Source of the DNA: Sipunculus nudus
Taxonomy: Eukaryota; Annelida; Sipuncula; Golfingiida; Sipunculidae
Assembly: GCA_026874595.1 (NCBI GenBank)
Contig: CM049306.1
Location: 89,942,642-90,006,641, forward strand
DNA length: 64,000 bases
Reading direction: 5' to 3'
In this document: in pieces, positions 12,875-23,828 of the stretch
How positions within the stretch are numbered: position 1 is the stretch's first letter
Layout: every line of letters begins with the position of its first letter
Notes under the pieces: model-generated
The model's database searches: none
The model's input: the letters and a program-made list of their open reading frames with translations, nothing else
What the model was told of the DNA's origin: nothing
Program-made: the position numbers and the translations under genes

Positions 12875-12935
12875 AGTGGCGCCGCTAGCGGTTGTGCCGC
12901 CCGGGGCGATAACAGATGTTGCCGCCACTCTAAAA
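12875..12935 (+). mobile_element. hAT-type terminal fragment
   Basis: CAGTGGCGCCGCTAGCGG followed by GTGCCGCCCGGGGCG resembles the common CAGTGGCG... terminus of animal hAT elements. A degenerate same-orientation relative lies at about 14658-14697. No opposite end or target duplication found. Confidence 0.4.
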
Positions 12936-14754
12936 ACACTATAAAACTGGAAACATACCATAATATATGGTCACTTTTCTTCCTTATAGATGTTTTGTAG
13001 ACAACACAATTATCTTGTGTAATTAATTGAAAAAACGTTTTTCGCCCCACACAAACTGAAATTTCTATCTGACATACTTCATACAAGGATGTTTATTACG
13101 CAGTTCACGGGAAAGGATAATCCATTAATGGAGAAAATACAATTATATTGCATGTTCCACATATAATATGGTAACATAATATTTCGCGTAATCACGATTT
13201 ATTATTATCTTAAAACCAACCAGAGTAAGACCTTATTTTGTGTGTAACATATGGTTGAATTCAGAAACTGAACATAAACATCTTGTAACTTGTTGACCTC
13301 TCTGTTACCGGATATATGTACACCTAATAGAGCTTTTTGATGGTCTTGCAGCAGAATGTTATGTCATATGCTATATGTGCATAACATTTTATTTTTTTAA
13401 ATAAAAAGTGAAATATTTGGATAAATTATGAAAACAAGTTTGTTATATTATCCTCAAAGTTAACAAAATCATACTTTTAATTTAAGTCTACATCATATCA
13501 AAATATTTTTCCAGCTCTTCGCGCAATTTCATTTTAAAATGAGTGATTTGCTTAATTTTATATCTAAGATTATTCAGTAATCATTTACATTTTGTATTAA
13601 ATTCCAGTTAAGTTACCAACTTGGATGGATACCATTGTTGTTAATTTAAACTGTTTCACAAATATCGGTAATTAACAATTCATTGGATCAGCTGAATACA
13701 ACAACATGCAAATATATTTTTATTTCAGTTTTGAACCCTATAAAAGTAGTACTGATACTTGATACGTAGGCCGATATTGACCGTGTGGAACAGCGGCCAG
13801 GGGGCCTCCTCCTCCGCCACCCTGAACGTTTATTATAGAAATAGTTTATTTACTATCACATCTGCCACCTTAAAGATACAATACCTCATACACAGGTCTT
13901 GGTGAAATATTGGGGTTATTCACTTTTAATTAATGCTCAGGTCATATTAACACCAGATTTAGTCACCAGTAATACATACACTGTAGTCGGAATTCTGGTA
14001 GTCCTTCCGATGTTCAGGATGGTGCAATTGTATTTTAACATGACTATCGTTTGAACATTGGGAAATACGCAAGAGGCATTCTGATGTTTTTAAAATATGA
14101 GCTAGGTCTTTTAAAAATCTAGGTCTTTAAATACGATGGTATCTTGGTGAATCCTTGCAGGGATAGACATTCTTAATACATAACAAGGAGACTATATTCA
14201 ATGTGACTGTACCATAACATTTTCCCACAATGTGTACCCCACTGCCCTAACACCCTCCCCATCGAGGGACATTGGTCAAGTAGTGTTTGTCCCTGGTTAA
14301 CGGCCACCTTGGAATTTCTGCCTGAATACAACCTTGATCTACATGCTTTTGTTTGACGTTCTGACATTGCCAGACCACTATTATTTTTTTCTTCTAATCC
14401 CGTGAAAAAGGACCATACGCGAGTCATTTGATTGTTTCAATTGTCCACTCAGTAATTCATGGAATACCTGAAATGGGGCCCTCTGTATATAGGATTAGAC
14501 ACACGTTAGTTATAGAACTTTGTCATGGTTCGGGAAACACAACCAAAAACCACAAATCCAAACTGAAAAAAAACGCAGCCAAATTTGTACAAATGAATTT
14601 GGACCTTTCTGGTAAACGCGTCATGCTACATATAAAAACTAAACCTTTCCAACAAAGTGCCGCCCCCTAAGCGTGCCGCCCGGGATCGTATCACGATCGT
14701 AAGCAACATCTGCCGGACCCCGCGTTCGAAGTAGACTCTCCTGTATAATTTTGA
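12936..14754. other. Gene B intron between EGF5 and transmembrane exon
   Basis: AT-rich, with no exon. A GC-rich stretch near 13790-13830 (CCTCCTCCTCCGCC) and the 14.66-kb hAT-like fragment are the only landmarks. Confidence 0.5.
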
Positions 14755-14822
14755 CCTCATACCTACACTGTAGTACCCGCTCTGTACCTACTTTGTATAG
14801 TACCCCTCTGTATAATACCTAC
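14755..14822. repeat. Degenerate 30-bp minisatellite seed at EGF5 donor
   Basis: Two to three poor units with the landmarks ATACCTAC, CTCTGTA and GTACC abut the EGF5 splice donor. The same motif forms the large array next to EGF5 of gene C. Confidence 0.65.
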
Positions 14823-14960
14823 CTTGGTCACATCTCTCTCCTTCGTATCCTTCCTGACAGACTCCTTTAGGACATCGGCCGTCTGTGACGTCACAAGCCC
14901 TGATGTAACACATGCTGCATTTTTTTGTACAGTTTAAGCCCCAAAAACCTGGTTTGCATT
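14823..14960 (-). CDS. Gene B: EGF-like repeat 5
   Basis: 138 bp, phase 1-1, donor GTAGGT. CKPGFWGLNCTKKCSMC, CDVTDGRCPKGVCQEGYE; all Cys present. The intron starts with a few degenerate units of the same 30-bp repeat that is amplified at this position in gene C. Confidence 0.85.
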
Positions 14961-15429
14961 CTGAGGAAAAAGACCATAAGACTTTTTAGGGTGCCCTGGT
15001 TAGGAATATTTACTTCAAATTATTCACATGACTAGCTGTAGTGTTAGATAAATATTATATTTAGACACTTATCTCCTGTACAAATCTACAGGGTATATTT
15101 TAAGAAAATTTTAGGACTTGCACACTCATTTTAATCTAGCGTTCTATGGCCCGCGTAAAATCAGCCTATAGGACCCACCTACAAAGCACTTAAAGGGATA
15201 AACGAATATATGACAATGTATATAATTATTACAGAAATATAACAGAATGTTTGAAAACTCCTACCAGATCAAATAATATAGTGTATAACGTACAATACGT
15301 ATAACACAATAACGAGTGATTGATAATATTCCTTTATTTACTCATGGGCATAAAAGTGGGTTTTCAATCTGTCACGTGACATATTTGCCTTCGCCAGGAG
15401 AGTATGCATTTATTTCCGTTCGTGTGTCT

Positions 15430-15650
15430 ACGTGTATATTTGTGTTTATGTTTGTGCGTTTTCCCTTACAAAACTCAAGCGATCAGGAACGGAATCTCAT
15501 GAACGTTTCAGGGCATTTGTGAATGGACCAATGAAGAATCGATTATGTTTTAGTGGGGATCCGGCACATGATCCGGATACAGGAACGTCGTCAAGGAAAA
15601 TTCACAGATGTGCAGAAACGTATACACAAATGAACTTGGGAATATGAGCC
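15430..15650 (+). repeat. Dispersed repeat, copy 1
   Basis: Shares GGAATCTCATGAA, GGxCCAATGAA and ACACAAATGA in the same order with 39690-39930. Origin not recognised. Confidence 0.6.
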
Positions 15651-15809
15651 GAATAATTGAATGGCAGAGGCTTGCATTCAATGCAGATTTCTAGTTTTCT
15701 ATAAATTTTTGAATTGCAAATATATAGTGTTATAACTGCACATTTCGCTGTAGAAATGCACAGATAATGGTCAACTGCACGTAAGAATATACACTACTAC
15801 ACAGCTTAC

Positions 15810-15947
15810 CCTGCAGACATTTCTTCCCTGTAAAACCTTCTTGACAAACACTGGAAGGACAAATGCCGGTCGTGACATGAAATGCTTGCCCTTTACACTG
15901 ACCGCAGTGTCGAGTGCAATTTTGTCCCCACGTTGAATTGTCGCAAG
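15810..15947 (-). CDS. Gene B: EGF-like repeat 4
   Basis: 138 bp, phase 1-1, donor GTAAGC. CDNSTWGQNCTRHCGQC, VTTGICPSSVCQEGFTGKKC. One Cys present in gene C (PCDV) is Phe here (AFHV). Confidence 0.85.
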
Positions 15948-16481
15948 CTACAAGAAACACTTAATTAACACTATATTGTGTGCGTTATTATGTCACCAGT
16001 TATTTTAGGCCAGTGTAGTAGTCAGCGTTATTATATCAATAAGTTTACATATAAACTCCTTGGTTATATGTATTTTGTTTTAAACAGAATGCTAGATTTG
16101 CTAAGTGTTAATCCCAATGATCCATTCAGATTAACAGTGGTCCTGTTTTGGACTGGATTATTCTGCAAGTTCTGCGGTTCTGTAGTCTCAGATGGCATTA
16201 AAGGATAATTTGTGGATGAGGGCGCGGTCATCCACAGAGTGTTCTTCAGGCTTCTACTTGGAAAATACGGACTAAATGGTCAGCAGATTCTCTCCGCAGG
16301 TAGATTCCCTCTTTGGGATGCCATCGGGGTACTTTCATGCTCTATTTCCGTGCCCGTATCAAACCCTGACCTCGTAACAATTTCGAAACCGCCCAATGGG
16401 GGCTACTCTTTTGGTTAAAGACTAAAACTCGTATGTCGCAGGTTAAATAATGGAACGAGTTTTGGAACTTTTTTTTAAATT

Positions 16482-16664
16482 CAGAGGGGAACCGTGGGGG
16501 GGTGTGGTCAAGGGGGTCCGGACCACCTCCTTTTGAGCCGCAACAACTTTTTTTAAGATTCTAAACCATTTTTTCCGGCCTGGACCCCTCCCATTTTTTA
16601 GGTTTTCATATATGTCTTCCTGGGTTGGACCCTCCCCTTTCCAAAATCCTGGATCCGCCCCTGT
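16482..16664. mobile_element. Short hAT-like remnant
   Basis: The right terminus CCTGGATCCGCCCCTG is the reverse of the widespread CAGGGGCGGATCCAGG end. The left side is CAGAGGGGAACCG, and the interior is GC-rich. No clear target duplication. Confidence 0.4.
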
Positions 16665-16938
16665 CTATAGTGTTACGGAATAAAAGCGTGACTGATCAGA
16701 TGCAGGACTGCTTGAGAAAATTGCACAGTGATCAATGGGTTAACCACTGGCACATCTTGTTTTAAATTAACTCTAAATTTTCACTACATTTAACTACATC
16801 TTGAAATATTTTTTCTTCAGCAATGATCAGGAACAAAAAAAATAAATATTCTTACTTTTTTATTCTTTGAATCTAAGATCTGAGATGTAATTTCCACTAC
16901 AAAATTGAACCTGTTCTCTTTATAATTTTTTATCATAC

Positions 16939-17067
16939 CCTTATCACACCTGTCGCCTAGGTAACCGTTTACACACCTGCCCGTCATACATCTGACGTCA
17001 CAAGCGTCTCCGATACATAAACCACATTGCTCGCTACAGCCAGGGCTCCATCTGCCCACAGGTCAGG
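16939..17067 (-). pseudogene. Gene B: EGF-like repeat 3 with in-frame stop
   Basis: 129 bp, phase 1-1. The second position after the acceptor is TGA where the paralogs have the first EGF Cys (TGT). The remainder reads normally: WSPGCSEQCGLC, CDVRCMTGRCVNGYLGDRC. No alternative acceptor in the right phase avoids the stop. Confidence 0.75.
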
Positions 17068-17370
17068 CTACAGTACGTAACATAAGCCTTGATAAATAAG
17101 TTACTTCCATAATAAAAATTAAAAAAATTAAAACAATGCACACTTTCTTTCAAATTACCTTTAATTCTATATCACGAATTAATTAGATAATGATCGAAGT
17201 TATTTAATTATAATCATAATCATTATGTTTAATTTTGCACACAGAGAAATATTCAGGTAAACGCACGGAATTTAAAATATACTTTGATGTAAATAATATC
17301 TCCCTCAAACTTAGTCGGCGGTGGTAATTAAGAAAAAGGTCAAATTTAAAAGAATGATCGAATGGCTCAC

Positions 17371-17506
17371 TTCGGTTACACAGAAGTCCTAAATTTCCGT
17401 CCTGGCACCGCCCCTTGGGACATCTGCCGTTGATGACATCACACGGGGATGCCGCACAATTCCCACTCTTCTCTGCAATTGCTTCTCCAATGTCCGATGT
17501 CACACG
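17371..17506 (-). pseudogene. Gene B: EGF-like repeat 2 with 2-nt deletion
   Basis: Acceptor and donor (GTGAGC) are intact. The first frame reads CDIGHWRSNC; after it the match to gene C (EKxGxC...CDVINGRCPKGRCQDG) continues only in another frame. The exon is 136 nt rather than 138, placing a 2-nt loss just after SNC. A Cys codon is AGT (Ser). Confidence 0.8.
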
Positions 17507-17656
17507 CTGAGTGTCAAATATATGAGATATGTCAGAAAGACTGAAGAAGCTTAAAGGGGCCCATTCCGAGAAACGATTAGTAACAATGTGTCTTGAAAAA
17601 GAGTTATTGATCTCTCAATATACATCTTTATAACTGATAAGAACATTTGTACCTAC

Positions 17657-17801
17657 AAGTATCACACTTGCTTCCTTGGTACCCTGGTTTACATCCTCCG
17701 TCGGGACACTGGCAGTCACTTGACGAGCACCTGCCCCCGGCACACTGACCACACACACCACTACAGTCATCACCGTATCGGTCCCGGGCACAAAGCTGTA
17801 C
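17657..17801 (-). CDS. Gene B: EGF-like repeat 1
   Basis: 145 bp, phase 0 to 1, donor GTAGGT. DRYGDDCSGVCGQC, GGCKPGYQGSKCD; nearly identical to gene C EGF1. SREC/MEGF-type Cys spacing. Confidence 0.85.
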
Positions 17802-18129
17802 CTGATAATTTTAATAATCCGTAAATTCTAGAATAATGGAAGAATTTTAACATATATCTAATCAAACTCATTTCTCTTCAGACGTAGAGGGAACTTCATC
17901 TGACAGTATGATGCTCATTTTAATTTACACTCAAAGTTATCTAGGTTAAAGCTCTGGTTAATAATAGTAAGAGACAAAAATTCTGTACAACCGAGATCCT
18001 TTTTTAACTGCGTTGTATAAAATGAAACATTACAAAAGTTAAAGGAAATTTAAACATAACTACATAGAAATCCCGTTTTTAGAATGCATGGGCTATAACC
18101 TACAGTTATATGTTCATATTTGTTTAGAC

Positions 18130-18257
18130 CTGTGTGCATGTGACTTCATGAGGGGCATCAGGACAACTGAACTTGCCGTTCTGTCGGGATGTACAAGCCA
18201 CGCCCTCTTTTGATCCCCCGGCGCAAACAACTTCATACTTCACCAGCCTGTGAGTAC
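18130..18257 (-). CDS. Gene B: four-Cys linker exon
   Basis: 128 bp, 2 nt + 42 codons, same length as in gene C. VKYEVVCAGGSKEGVACT, GKFSCPDAPHEVTCTQ. The shared pattern is C-x-G-G, E-G-x-x-C, S-C-P and V-T-C-x-Q. I do not recognise a named domain. Confidence 0.75.
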
Positions 18258-18421
18258 CTCTCAATATAATGTGATAATGTGACAAAGTTCTGTTAAATAT
18301 GCCTGGTTTCGTACACACTTTGTCTTAAGTTCTATGTTAATGATCATATGTTTGAATAAAAAGTGAGTGCAGGTATTTCATATTTGCAATACAATTTGGT
18401 ATTATTTGCGCATTTGTTCCG

Positions 18422-18422
<1 letters not shown>

Positions 18423-18469
<47 letters not shown>

Positions 18470-18506
18470 TATCATTATATTAGTTATTATTATTATAAAA
18501 ATAATA

Positions 18507-18556
<50 letters not shown>
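18423..18556. repeat. (TA)n and (TAC)n microsatellites
   Basis: A TA tract (18423-18463) and about 16 TAC triplets (18508-18555) in the intron between SRCR N-half and the four-Cys exon of gene B. Confidence 0.95.
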
Positions 18557-18557
<1 letters not shown>

Positions 18558-18921
18558 ATGTACAACTACTATTAATGATAATAAAAAACAGCAAACATCT
18601 GAGCCATGCTGTAAGTAAATAATATTTTACATTGTATAAGTTGTTTTCTCCTTGGGGAATGATAAAATGAATCTTATTTGGAATTTTATTTGGAGTCTGC
18701 ATTGAGAATTAATAGGAATGAAATGTTTGGTATTCGCGCTTCTTTTTGTGCAAGTTGGTGAAGCAATGAATGCATTATGTGGGCAGGTTTGCAGGTAGCT
18801 TTAGCTCCCGTCATACGCTGCGCTTTTAGAGATCCTTCATACCTTATAAATGCTGCCAGTTAACGGGCCGTGCGTAATGGAAACATTATATAGTTATAAA
18901 AAGGAGGGAAAAGTTATTTAC

Positions 18922-19078
18922 CTGCTGTCATGCCGGATAACTTGTACATTACATGAGGGATGTTCCTCAGTTGCCGACACGCCACCTGGCTGTCACGGAG
19001 GTCAAAACTGTGGTCACAGACATAACGCCAGGTGTTAGAGTGGTACATCTGTGGGACGCCCTCGTAGGTCGTGGTGCC
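18922..19078 (-). CDS. Gene B: SRCR N-terminal half
   Basis: YEGVPQMYHSNTWRYVCD, FDLRDSQVACRQL: the first two Cys of an SRCR domain, placed after the C-half exon. The start uses the acceptor ending GAGCAG at 19079-19080, which keeps phase 0; another acceptor about 20 nt upstream would not. Ends phase 1 at GTAAAT. Confidence 0.8.
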
Positions 19079-19449
19079 CTGCTCAGTGAATAATATGAGG
19101 TCTATAAATATAACATAAGTACACATTATATATTGTACAAGAAAAAAAAAACGCGTGAAAAGAAACGTCACAATATTCATTCTGTTTTATCACGGCAATA
19201 TGCATTAACTGTTTTTTATCTGTCATTGTGTAAAGTGAGTTTGGAACAATGGAATTTTCGAAAATATCATCGAATGTTTAATACAAGGTAACATTAGGGA
19301 TCCTAGCCATACCAATGTGTAAATAAATGTAATTGAATCAAAGGCAACATGTCAGAACATGTTTACTCTAAAAAAAGAACTACCATGAAAATATTTCGAT
19401 CATTTTATTTTTACTGAAGTATATTTGTGATTTTGTTTTATTTGCCGAC

Positions 19450-19586
19450 CTGTTGCATCTTGTAGGAACACATGATTCTCCCGGCATCACTTTCTGTACA
19501 ATGGCGCACGTTCCCCCCGGTGCGGGGACAGTCAAAGATCCTGTTCTCGTTTCCAGAACATTCTACGTCATCGGTCCACAAACCCC
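19450..19586 (-). CDS. Gene B: SRCR C-terminal half
   Basis: 137 bp, 2 nt + 45 codons. GLWTDDVECSGNENRIFDC, VRHCTESDAGRIMCSYK: four SRCR Cys. The lectin exon is directly upstream in the gene. Confidence 0.85.
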
Positions 19587-20857
19587 CTGTCAAACAGAGA
19601 TTGAAGGGGCCTATACCATTATCTGAAACATATTAACTAAAGATAAACCCTTTAACCTTTCAGTACGTTTTGTTTATATCCGCGTGTTGATAACATGCGC
19701 GGGGCCCTAAAAACTTCGAAACACATTAAAAAAAAAGGACAGTAAGACAAACCAGAGTCTTGCAATTTGCGTTTTCCAGCTAGTGACGTTTCAGCTTTCA
19801 CACATATGCAACCGACCACCTCAAGTTGTCTAGATTTTCCTTTTTTTTCAACATGGACGCATGTACGGTGTTTACTAACAGCTTGTACATAAACAAGGTC
19901 ACACATCAAGCCGTCACAGAGGCATAATTAGAACCTTTTCTCAACAGGAATTTACCTACAGTGTTTCATTGTGTACACAGGGTAAGCTAGAAATTACATA
20001 AAATCTACAGAAAAGGCGGGTGAATAGCTGGCTTTGAATTGCTCCTGTCAACAGGTAATTATTACTAGTAGTGTGCCAATTAATAGATTATTTCGATGAT
20101 TGGTCGTTTTGATGAATATAAAAACCAGCTCGATGTCAAATGAAGGACGGGTTCCTTTACAGTTTACACTAAATCTAAGACGGAGAGTCTTGCTAAATTC
20201 CTCAAATATTAATGCACTACGGTCTTTTTATAATGAACTAAAACTTGCGGTCAGTTGCCTGTACACATTCCTCATCTATTTTGAGATGAAGCTTTCGCAA
20301 CTTGTGTCTTGCAAATGTGACATGATGGCATGTTTTTTCTGCGACATTTTGGAACCAACCCATTAAATACAGATGTTAAATATTTCATGCAGTTTCATGG
20401 ATTCATTTTATATATTTTATGACATATAACTGAGTTGGGGTCAAATATAATACCCCCTTCCCTTTTGATATAAGATAGAAGATACGGACCCGACGAAATT
20501 TGACCGATTATTGTCATTACGTCCACCCTCCCCCAAGGGTGTAGCTAGGATTTATAGAAGGGGGTGCCGGCGGGGGGAGGGGTGGTTGTTCACACCCGTA
20601 TATATATAGAGAGAGAGAGAAGAGAGAGAGACCGAGACAGAAAATGCGAGAAAAATGTAAATTCTGTAGAAAATCTGCCAAGAACTCCAATATTTTTGTA
20701 TATTAATATTAAAACAAAGAGAAACAGTTGCTATACCATAAATGGAAAATGAGGATGAGTGAAAAGTGTTAATTATTACAATCAGTTTAACTTTTATATC
20801 ATTGGTTTGGAATGCTTGATTCCATCAAATGGATAATGTGCTTGATATAATACATAC
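19587..20857. other. Gene B intron between lectin and SRCR exons
   Basis: No SRCR N-half or other exon seen, which matters for the permuted domain order. A fragment at 20535-20600 (AAGGGTGTAGCTAGGATTT, then G-rich) looks like another hAT-type end; a (GA)n stretch follows at 20608-20632. Confidence 0.55.
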
Positions 20858-20996
20858 GTTTCTTATAAGAGCACAAGACTCCTTGTATGTGGTTGCACTG
20901 GACGTCCTGCCAAGCACCATTGGTGTGCAGCCAGACACAGTCTCCTGGCGGGGCCTTGTTGTTGGGCTCTGTAGGGTACCAGTCAACGTAGCCTAC
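20858..20996 (-). CDS. Gene B: C-type lectin domain, C-terminal part
   Basis: 139 bp, phase 0 to 1, donor GTATGT. Shows VDWYPTEPNNKAPPGDCV, AWQDVQC and VLCSYKK: a CTLD long-loop region with EPN. No first-half lectin exon was seen upstream. Confidence 0.8.
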
Positions 20997-23828
20997 CTAT
21001 GTGGAATAAAGTATAAATCGTGATGGCACTGAAGTATACTTTTAACATTAAAATATCCTTTTGCGATCGTTCAGTTATAGGATCAACTGACAGAGGCCCT
21101 GTCCAACAATTTGAATTCCATTCTGATTGGTGAATAGTGTCTCGGGGTAATTTTCAGTGATTTACGGAGGCCTGTCCCGTCTGGATGTTGGCAGTCAGTT
21201 AAAAGGGCCTTCAGTCGTAGTTACCGATACATAAATCCCAGATATATCATTGATTGTGACACACTGCATGTTTCTGTAATAAAAAAGGGATTAAGCCCTC
21301 TTTTTGTTAATATAAAATCTTCATAGATCAGACAGTGTCAATGAAATTGAAGTGCATTATTTTTACTTTGCCTGTAAAATATTTTTTGCAAGTACATGTA
21401 ATCCTTTGTTCACTATATGCAGTATTTTACTCGCTATCCATTTTAGTCTTCAGACAATACGCAAGAAAAGAAAACAGATATATGGGGACGGGAATATTAA
21501 GTCATTTAAGGGAGAATGTGAGGGAATCTTCTGAGGATAAACTAAGAATTTAATCTTAAACAAGTTAAAATATGAGGGATAAAGGCAGCCGAAAGGAAAA
21601 CGTGACAGAAGAAATACGCACATTTTATAATGCAGTATTCTGTATAAGATACGTTAACAAAGGAAGTTTATATGGATGGAATACTTACTCAGCTGTGGGG
21701 CTTGCCGATAATAATATAAGTGAAACGGCAATGAAGCTTACCTTAGTTACACAGAGAAGTTACACAGAGGGATGTAGCGCCATTTCGGCCCTCTACGAGT
21801 CTACGACCAGCGTATTAGCGTCAGAGTGCCTTTACATCTTGCCACGAGAACCGCACTTTAAGGCTCTATATGAGGATACAGCTATTTTCGTCCTTTTGGA
21901 AAACCGCTCATGGCTATCACTTGTCATATACATTAGACCAATCGTTAGCTTTTTCAGTATGCTTTTTATCAATACCTGCCATTTGGGCGAGCAAATTACC
22001 TCAGCATATTGGTAAATTCATCTGCATGTACGTTGAAATTCTGACCGCATGGATCCAAGCATTGTTCGCACTGGTTACTGGATGGCGGCCAACTCGTACG
22101 CAATACAGGTTTGATTTTAAGTGCAAATGTATTTTATAAAATACATTTAAGTTAAGTCGGTAGTATCGGTAGATGCGAGGGTGCTGCCGGCTGGAGTTTT
22201 CTTTAAATCCAACAGGAAAACTCGGCTGCAAAAATCCTTGCAATATCAAAGATTGTCCGGCCGATCATTATCCTGCCGGAAAAGTCGGTAGATGTGATGA
22301 CGGAACCGAAAAATCCTGATTTAAAACCTACGTTTCCTTCTTTTTTTTTATCATTCCGAACGCCAATAGCAATCCTTCTGGAGGTGAAATCAATCAGCTA
22401 TGACCAAAATGACCGGAAAATAAGGTGATCTGCAGGGGAAATCAGTAGGTCTGCTAGCACTCGCCGGCCGGTGAAACTTGTACATTTTCCGGTCGACTAC
22501 AAAAATATCAGCAAAGAAAAAAAAACTCGGTAGATGGAAGGAAGGCATCGAGGTTACCAGGCCAATATAAATGCCTACTGAGTCGTGTAATCACGGCTAA
22601 GAGAGATGCCGCTGATATGCATGTTTTACGATGAAGCCTGAGAATCCCTCCTTCGGAGCTAACTTATCAATGAAGCTTTTATATATGAAGTAACTAAAAC
22701 TGACTCGAGTGGTTCCAATATTCCCATGATGTGTGTTCCGGACTTGATTACTGTCTAAATATATCTTTTAGTGATAATAAAATTTTCTGCTCATTCAAGA
22801 TTTGGGCCAATGTTTTCCTTTGATCACTGATATGTTTTTTTTCTCCTGTGTTTCTTTTATGTTAAAAAAGTAAAATTTCTATTTTTATTATATCTTTAGA
22901 TATAAACACGATAAAGGAAAACGAAAAAGTAAAATTTTGAGATATAGTTTTATATTTTAAAATATGCTTACTGTTACTTGGTAAAAATTTAAATATTAAA
23001 TGTTACAATATCATATGAAAATTAATGAAAAGTTTCAAATAAATAGGGCCTGCCATCAGAAAGATCACTGCACTAGCTTTAAAAGAATGTATACTTTATG
23101 GAGGTCTAATATGAGTCCACAACAAATTTCAGGACCCTACTAAATAAGAGAATATCCCGCATTGTACAGAGCGAGACCGACATATTAGTCTATAAGCACA
23201 TATACATACGAAATCAACAATTGAAAACCAATAATTTCCCTGTTTGCTGTAACTATACAGTAGATATCAGCATGGAGATAATAAAGCCCAGCATAATCGG
23301 AACAATTTAACAACAGCGTACCAAATGAGTTAAACGTAGGGAAAATGTGAGCATGGACTAGGGGCACTGTGTGTTATCCACGAGTGTCAACGTTGTATAA
23401 TCATCGTCAAATCCCTGAACCGTTATATTCATTCACATATCTGAATAACCGCTATTACGTATATTTTTTAATTCAAAGCGACTAATTAGGAGATCTCATT
23501 GTTTGGCCCCTAACAAACATACATTTGTCTGATATGTTTGCTCAATTGCTATTAAATATTTGGGAGACACATCTGAACACGCCTGCGTTTCCCTAATTAC
23601 AATTTTCTCCTCATGTTTAACATCTCAACTTTTTTTTTGTCATTGTTACTGAATCAATATAAATCAAGAGAATAAACGTTATTTCACGTGATCCTGTCAC
23701 TTGTCAGGAAATGTTGACATAACCATGTCATAAATATATAATCACGAATCATACCTTTACCTGCTCATATGAGACTAAGATTCTTAAACAAACTCCAATA
23801 TTTACACTGATGAAGTACTTTCATGTTT
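20997..23828. other. Region upstream of gene B, no receptor exons found
   Basis: Where the signal peptide, exon a and first lectin exon of gene B should be, none of their conserved motifs appear. A 147-codon ORF at 21572-22015 (+) shows no recognisable features. 22.15-22.56 kb contains the recurring motif TCGGTAGAT. Confidence 0.5.

Larger units (their letters stand above)
12259..20996 (-). pseudogene. Gene B: truncated and frame-broken CTLD-SRCR-EGF receptor copy
   Basis: Eleven exons on the minus strand: 20858-20996 (lectin C-part), 19450-19586 (SRCR C-half), 18922-19078 (SRCR N-half), 18130-18257 (four-Cys exon), 17657-17801, 17371-17506, 16939-17067, 15810-15947, 14823-14960 (EGF1-5), 12603-12813 (transmembrane), 12259-12313 (tail). 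All splice phases agree with gene C. Lesions: EGF2 is 136 nt instead of 138 because two bases are missing after SNC, and one Cys is Ser; EGF3 has TGA where the first Cys codon should be; EGF4 has Phe in place of a Cys. Signal peptide, exon a and the first lectin exon were not found in 21.0-26.1 kb. Because EGF2 and EGF3 are phase 1-1, skipping both would restore an open frame, so a shortened product cannot be excluded. Confidence 0.7.

Noticed and set aside
16200-16420. Protein-coding exon (68-codon ORF)
   Set aside because: No domain match; shares the AATGGGGGCTACTC block with a repeat at 45.6 kb.
21572-22015. 147-codon ORF (plus)
   Set aside because: The longest ORF outside repeats, but with no recognisable domain, signal or splice-compatible neighbours; about the length chance allows in 64 kb.
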